Origin: Conchiformibius steedae
GTDB taxonomy: Bacteria > Pseudomonadota > Gammaproteobacteria > Burkholderiales > Neisseriaceae
Assembly: GCF_014054725.1 (NCBI RefSeq)
Contig: NZ_CP059563.1
Span: forward strand, 596,868 to 660,867
Reading direction: 5' to 3'
DNA length: 64,000 nucleotides
Shown: in pieces, positions 61,699 to 64,000 of the stretch
How positions within the stretch are numbered: position 1 is the first letter of the stretch
Layout: every line of letters begins with the position of its first letter
Program-made: the position numbers and the translations under genes
Notes under the pieces: model-generated
What the model was told of the DNA's origin: nothing
What the model saw: only the letters and a program-made list of their open reading frames with translations
Databases searched by the model: none

Positions 61699-62535
61699 TT
61701 AAATTACGCGGGCAAGGTTGCGGCTCAAACGCAGCTTGGGTGCAGCAGGTGCGGCTTGCGGCGCAGCTGGGTTGCCAAAGAAAATATCTTTGCCTGCAGC
61801 GGCTGGAGTGCTGTTTTGAGCAACCGGTGCAGCAGCTTCTGCGGGCTGACGGCTGAAAAACAGCGGCAGATTGTCGGTGGCAGGAACAAACGCACCTTCA
61901 ATTTGTGCGGTTTCCACTACGCTGCTGTCGGCAGCATACAGCAGGGCATCGGTGCTGTCGGTGTAGTAGTCTTCCGCATCTGCCGAGGCTTTAAACAGGG
62001 CAGGGCGACCGCCGTGCAGGGCTTCCACACGCACTTTTGCCATGCCTTGTTTGACAAAACCCAAACGGGCGGCAGCGGCTTTAGACAAATCAATCACGCG
62101 TTTGCCGTGGAAAGGTCCGCGGTCGTTGATGCGTACAATCACGTTTTTGCCGTTATCCAGATTGCTGACGCGTACCACCGTACCCAGCGGCAGGGTTTTG
62201 TGGGCAGCGGTTAGGGCGTGCATATTGTAACGTTCGCCGTTGCTGGTTTTTTTACCGTGAAACCCCGGACCGTACCAAGAGGCTTTGCCGGTTTGGACAA
62301 AGTTTTTGGCACTTGCCAAGGGGTGATAACGCACGCCTTTAACCACATAGCTGCGTTGGGTGGCTTTTTGGGCGCGTTTGGTTTTCAGTGCCTGTTTCAC
62401 GGGTTTGACAGATTGCGCCCGCACGGTAAAGGTGGGTGCAGCTTGGGCGCGGTTAATCAATGCCGTACCGATTAACATCAGGGCAATCACGACTATAAAG
62501 AAAATATCTTGTTTTTTAGACAAGGGGTCATCCAA
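61699..62535 (-). CDS. RlpA-family septal lytic transglycosylase
   Basis: RlpA proteins cleave peptidoglycan lacking stem peptides at the division septum. An N-terminal membrane segment ([22 protein letters not shown]) acts as anchor or signal. The double-psi beta-barrel domain (about 80-170) has [36 protein letters not shown] and the catalytic Asp/His region [18 protein letters not shown]. The C-terminal 100 residues are low-complexity; no SPOR domain is visible. 278 residues. Confidence 0.87.
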   Translation of the reverse strand: MDDPLSKKQDIFFIVVIALMLIGTALINRAQAAPTFTVRAQSVKPVKQALKTKRAQKATQRSYVVKGVRYHPLASAKNFVQTGKASWYGPGFHGKKTSNGERYNMHALTAAHKTLPLGTVVRVSNLDNGKNVIVRINDRGPFHGKRVIDLSKAAAARLGFVKQGMAKVRVEALHGGRPALFKASADAEDYYTDSTDALLYAADSSVVETAQIEGAFVPATDNLPLFFSRQPAEAAAPVAQNSTPAAAGKDIFFGNPAAPQAAPAAPKLRLSRNLARVI

Positions 62536-62571
62536 TTCTTGAGTTGTTGAAGTGGGTAAAATCAGACGGGT

Positions 62572-63036
62572 TTACACGCCGCCGCGGTAGTCCAGCTGCC
62601 GCCATGCTTCAAAAATGGTAACGGCAACGGTGTTGGATAAATTCATGCTGCGGCTGTTCGCCATCATGGGGAGGCGGATTTTGCGTTCGGGCGGCAGGCT
62701 GTCGAGAATCTCGGCAGGCAGTCCGCGTGTTTCCGGACCGAACACAAACACATCGCCTTCGCCAAAACCTGCTTGGTCGGGGCGTGCCGTGCCTTTGGTG
62801 GTCAGCGCGAAAATCCGTTTGCCTGCCAGCTGCTGCAGGCAGTCGGCAAAACTGTCGTGTACCACCATATCGGCAAACTCGCGGTAATCCAAACCCGCGC
62901 GGCGCATTTTGGCGCTGTCGAGCGGAAAGCCCAAGGGTTTGACCAAATGCAGCTTGCAGCCGGTATTGGCACACAAGCGGATAATATTGCCCGTATTAGG
63001 AGGAATTTCTGGCTGATAGAGCACAATGCTGAACAT
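62572..63036 (-). CDS. trmL: tRNA (cytidine/uridine(34)-2'-O)-methyltransferase TrmL
   Basis: A SPOUT methylase that 2'-O-methylates the wobble base of two leucine tRNAs. I use ATG 63036 ([26 protein letters not shown]), which gives the family's normal 154 residues; the longer frame upstream is non-coding. The knot motifs [11 protein letters not shown] and [20 protein letters not shown] are intact. It lies 36 nt upstream of the rlpA-like gene on the same strand. Confidence 0.95.
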   Translation of the reverse strand: MFSIVLYQPEIPPNTGNIIRLCANTGCKLHLVKPLGFPLDSAKMRRAGLDYREFADMVVHDSFADCLQQLAGKRIFALTTKGTARPDQAGFGEGDVFVFGPETRGLPAEILDSLPPERKIRLPMMANSRSMNLSNTVAVTIFEAWRQLDYRGGV

Positions 63037-63354
63037 GGGTTTATCCAAAAAAACGCCGTTTGTTTTGTTGTTTTTAAACAACAAAGAAACAGCGAATGGG
63101 CGAATATAAACGCATTTTTCTTGAGCAGTCAATTTTTTTAAGGGATTTTTTACCAAAAACGGCAATAGGAATTTTTTAATATTTTGTTTTTAAAAAATAT
63201 TATTTTTTGATGGATGCTTTGTATCGGTAAGATGGTTTGTCAAGAGACAGCGGGATTTTTTGATGGTTTATTTTTCAATGATTTATGATTGGGTGTATCC
63301 GCATGCCCGTTTGCGGGCGCGGGTTGCAGCCGATTCAGCTAAAAAACAGGGCAA
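63037..63354. other. 318-base AT-rich gap between trmL and comF
   Basis: No gene is supported. A hairpin with stem AATATTTT / AAAATATT within T/A runs at about 63178-63203 is a possible terminator for comF. The trmL promoter must lie in the left part. Confidence 0.5.
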
Positions 63355-64000
63355 TCAGTCGTGATTTTTTGCCAGCACCCATGCGTAAACCTGTGCGCCG
63401 CCGCGTATCAGGGTGTGCGCCAGCGCGTACAGGCTGCTGCCTGTGGTCATCACATCATCTACCAGCAAAATATTTTGTCCGCGAATGTGGTGGTTGAGGC
63501 GGAAAACCTGACGGATATTGCGGGCGCGTTCTTCGCGTCCGAGCGTGCTTTGTGGGGGACGGTGGCGGCGCAAAACGGTATCACGCGGCAGCAGGGCAAA
63601 ACCGTATTCTTCTGCGATGCGCGCAGCCAGTTCTTCGCTTTGGTTAAAACCGCGCTGCAAACGCCGTTCTCGGCTAACGGGCATACCCAAAACCGCATCT
63701 ATTTCACTGTTTTCCAACCACGGCGGCGGCGCGTGGCGCATTGTCTGCCAAAAGGCTTCCAATAAGGCACTGTGTCCTTGGTGTTTCCAACGGTGCAGCA
63801 TAGCAGGAACGGGGGCTTGATAGCGCAAACTGCCCCACACGGCTTGCAACGGCGGCGGTTCGGCTTCGCAATCGGGGCAAACTTGAGCGTTGGCACTGTA
63901 TGCCATACATTTCGGACACAAATGTTCGCCCTGTGCACCCAAGTCCAATAAATCGTCTAAACAGGCTTGGCACAACGCGCCCGCTGCGGCGGCATCGTGG
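63355..64000 (-). CDS. comF: ComF-family phosphoribosyltransferase-like protein (5' end outside window)
   Basis: ComF proteins are required for natural transformation, probably assisting uptake or processing of single-stranded DNA. The N-terminal zinc-finger cysteines (LCQACLDDLL, CPKC, CPDC) and the phosphoribosyltransferase motif ILLVDDVMTTGSSL are present, with GMPVSRERRLQRGFNQSEELA in between. The frame stays open to base 64000 (HDAAAAGALCQAC), so the gene starts beyond the window. Its presence agrees with a naturally competent Neisseriaceae host. Confidence 0.9.
   Translation of the reverse strand, partial: HDAAAAGALCQACLDDLLDLGAQGEHLCPKCMAYSANAQVCPDCEAEPPPLQAVWGSLRYQAPVPAMLHRWKHQGHSALLEAFWQTMRHAPPPWLENSEIDAVLGMPVSRERRLQRGFNQSEELAARIAEEYGFALLPRDTVLRRHRPPQSTLGREERARNIRQVFRLNHHIRGQNILLVDDVMTTGSSLYALAHTLIRGGAQVYAWVLAKNHD

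Overview
The window reads as a chromosomal segment of a Neisseriaceae bacterium (Betaproteobacteria). The clues are a short-form HisG, a neisserial-type ZipA, tandem Opa/NspA-like outer-membrane proteins, an EF-P with Arg at position 32, a Correia-like miniature element, and a few sequences resembling the family's DNA-uptake sequences (one exact copy of the Simonsiella-type 12-mer). The genus cannot be fixed from sequence alone.

Layout. 1-23.6 kb is mostly housekeeping: Sco1-like lipoprotein, hisG, a degenerate PIN-like protein with an 18-bp repeat tract, maf, an L,D-transpeptidase, rlmD, zipA, bioB, two roadblock-fold proteins, two Opa-like porins, an EEP-family protein, tRNA-Glu, rimP-nusA-infB, two RDD proteins, asd, dusA, a NUDIX hydrolase and an oppA-like lipoprotein. 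43.5-64 kb is again core: lipA, a PIN-like protein with a 15-bp repeat tract, a NYN/cold-shock protein, three small paralogous membrane proteins, lipB-ybeD, a thioredoxin-like protein, mltB, a very large Sel1-repeat protein, dnaE, efp, rlpA, trmL and part of comF.

Between them, about 23,625-43,528, lies a 19.9-kb Tn7-like transposon. Both ends carry TGT/ACA termini and matching TnsB-type repeats (three spaced at the left end, a dense cluster at the right), as in Tn7. It encodes tnsA-tnsB-tnsC-tniQ as a translationally coupled operon at the left end and a TnsE-like protein at the right end, facing inward. It is inserted in the last codons of lipA. Removing it and one copy of a CTTTT duplication restores a LipA reading frame that runs seven more codons (ESDCGHH) to tandem stops, followed by an intrinsic terminator that now sits 20 kb from lipA. 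LipA keeps its RSSY motif and gains a new stop codon from the transposon tip.

The cargo is a two-partner-secretion, contact-inhibition-type system: a TpsB/FhaC transporter, a 2,471-residue TpsA/CdiA-like exoprotein with a C-terminal deaminase-like toxin (HAE...CxxC), a SMI1/KNR4 immunity protein and a second immunity-like ORF. These are followed by a graveyard of Fic-family genes (a 3' fragment, a frameshifted pseudogene and a full-length copy lacking the catalytic His) and an uncharacterised divergent partner. The most interesting hypothesis is that a Tn7-like element uses the end of lipA as a safe harbour to disperse an interbacterial antagonism locus among Neisseriaceae.
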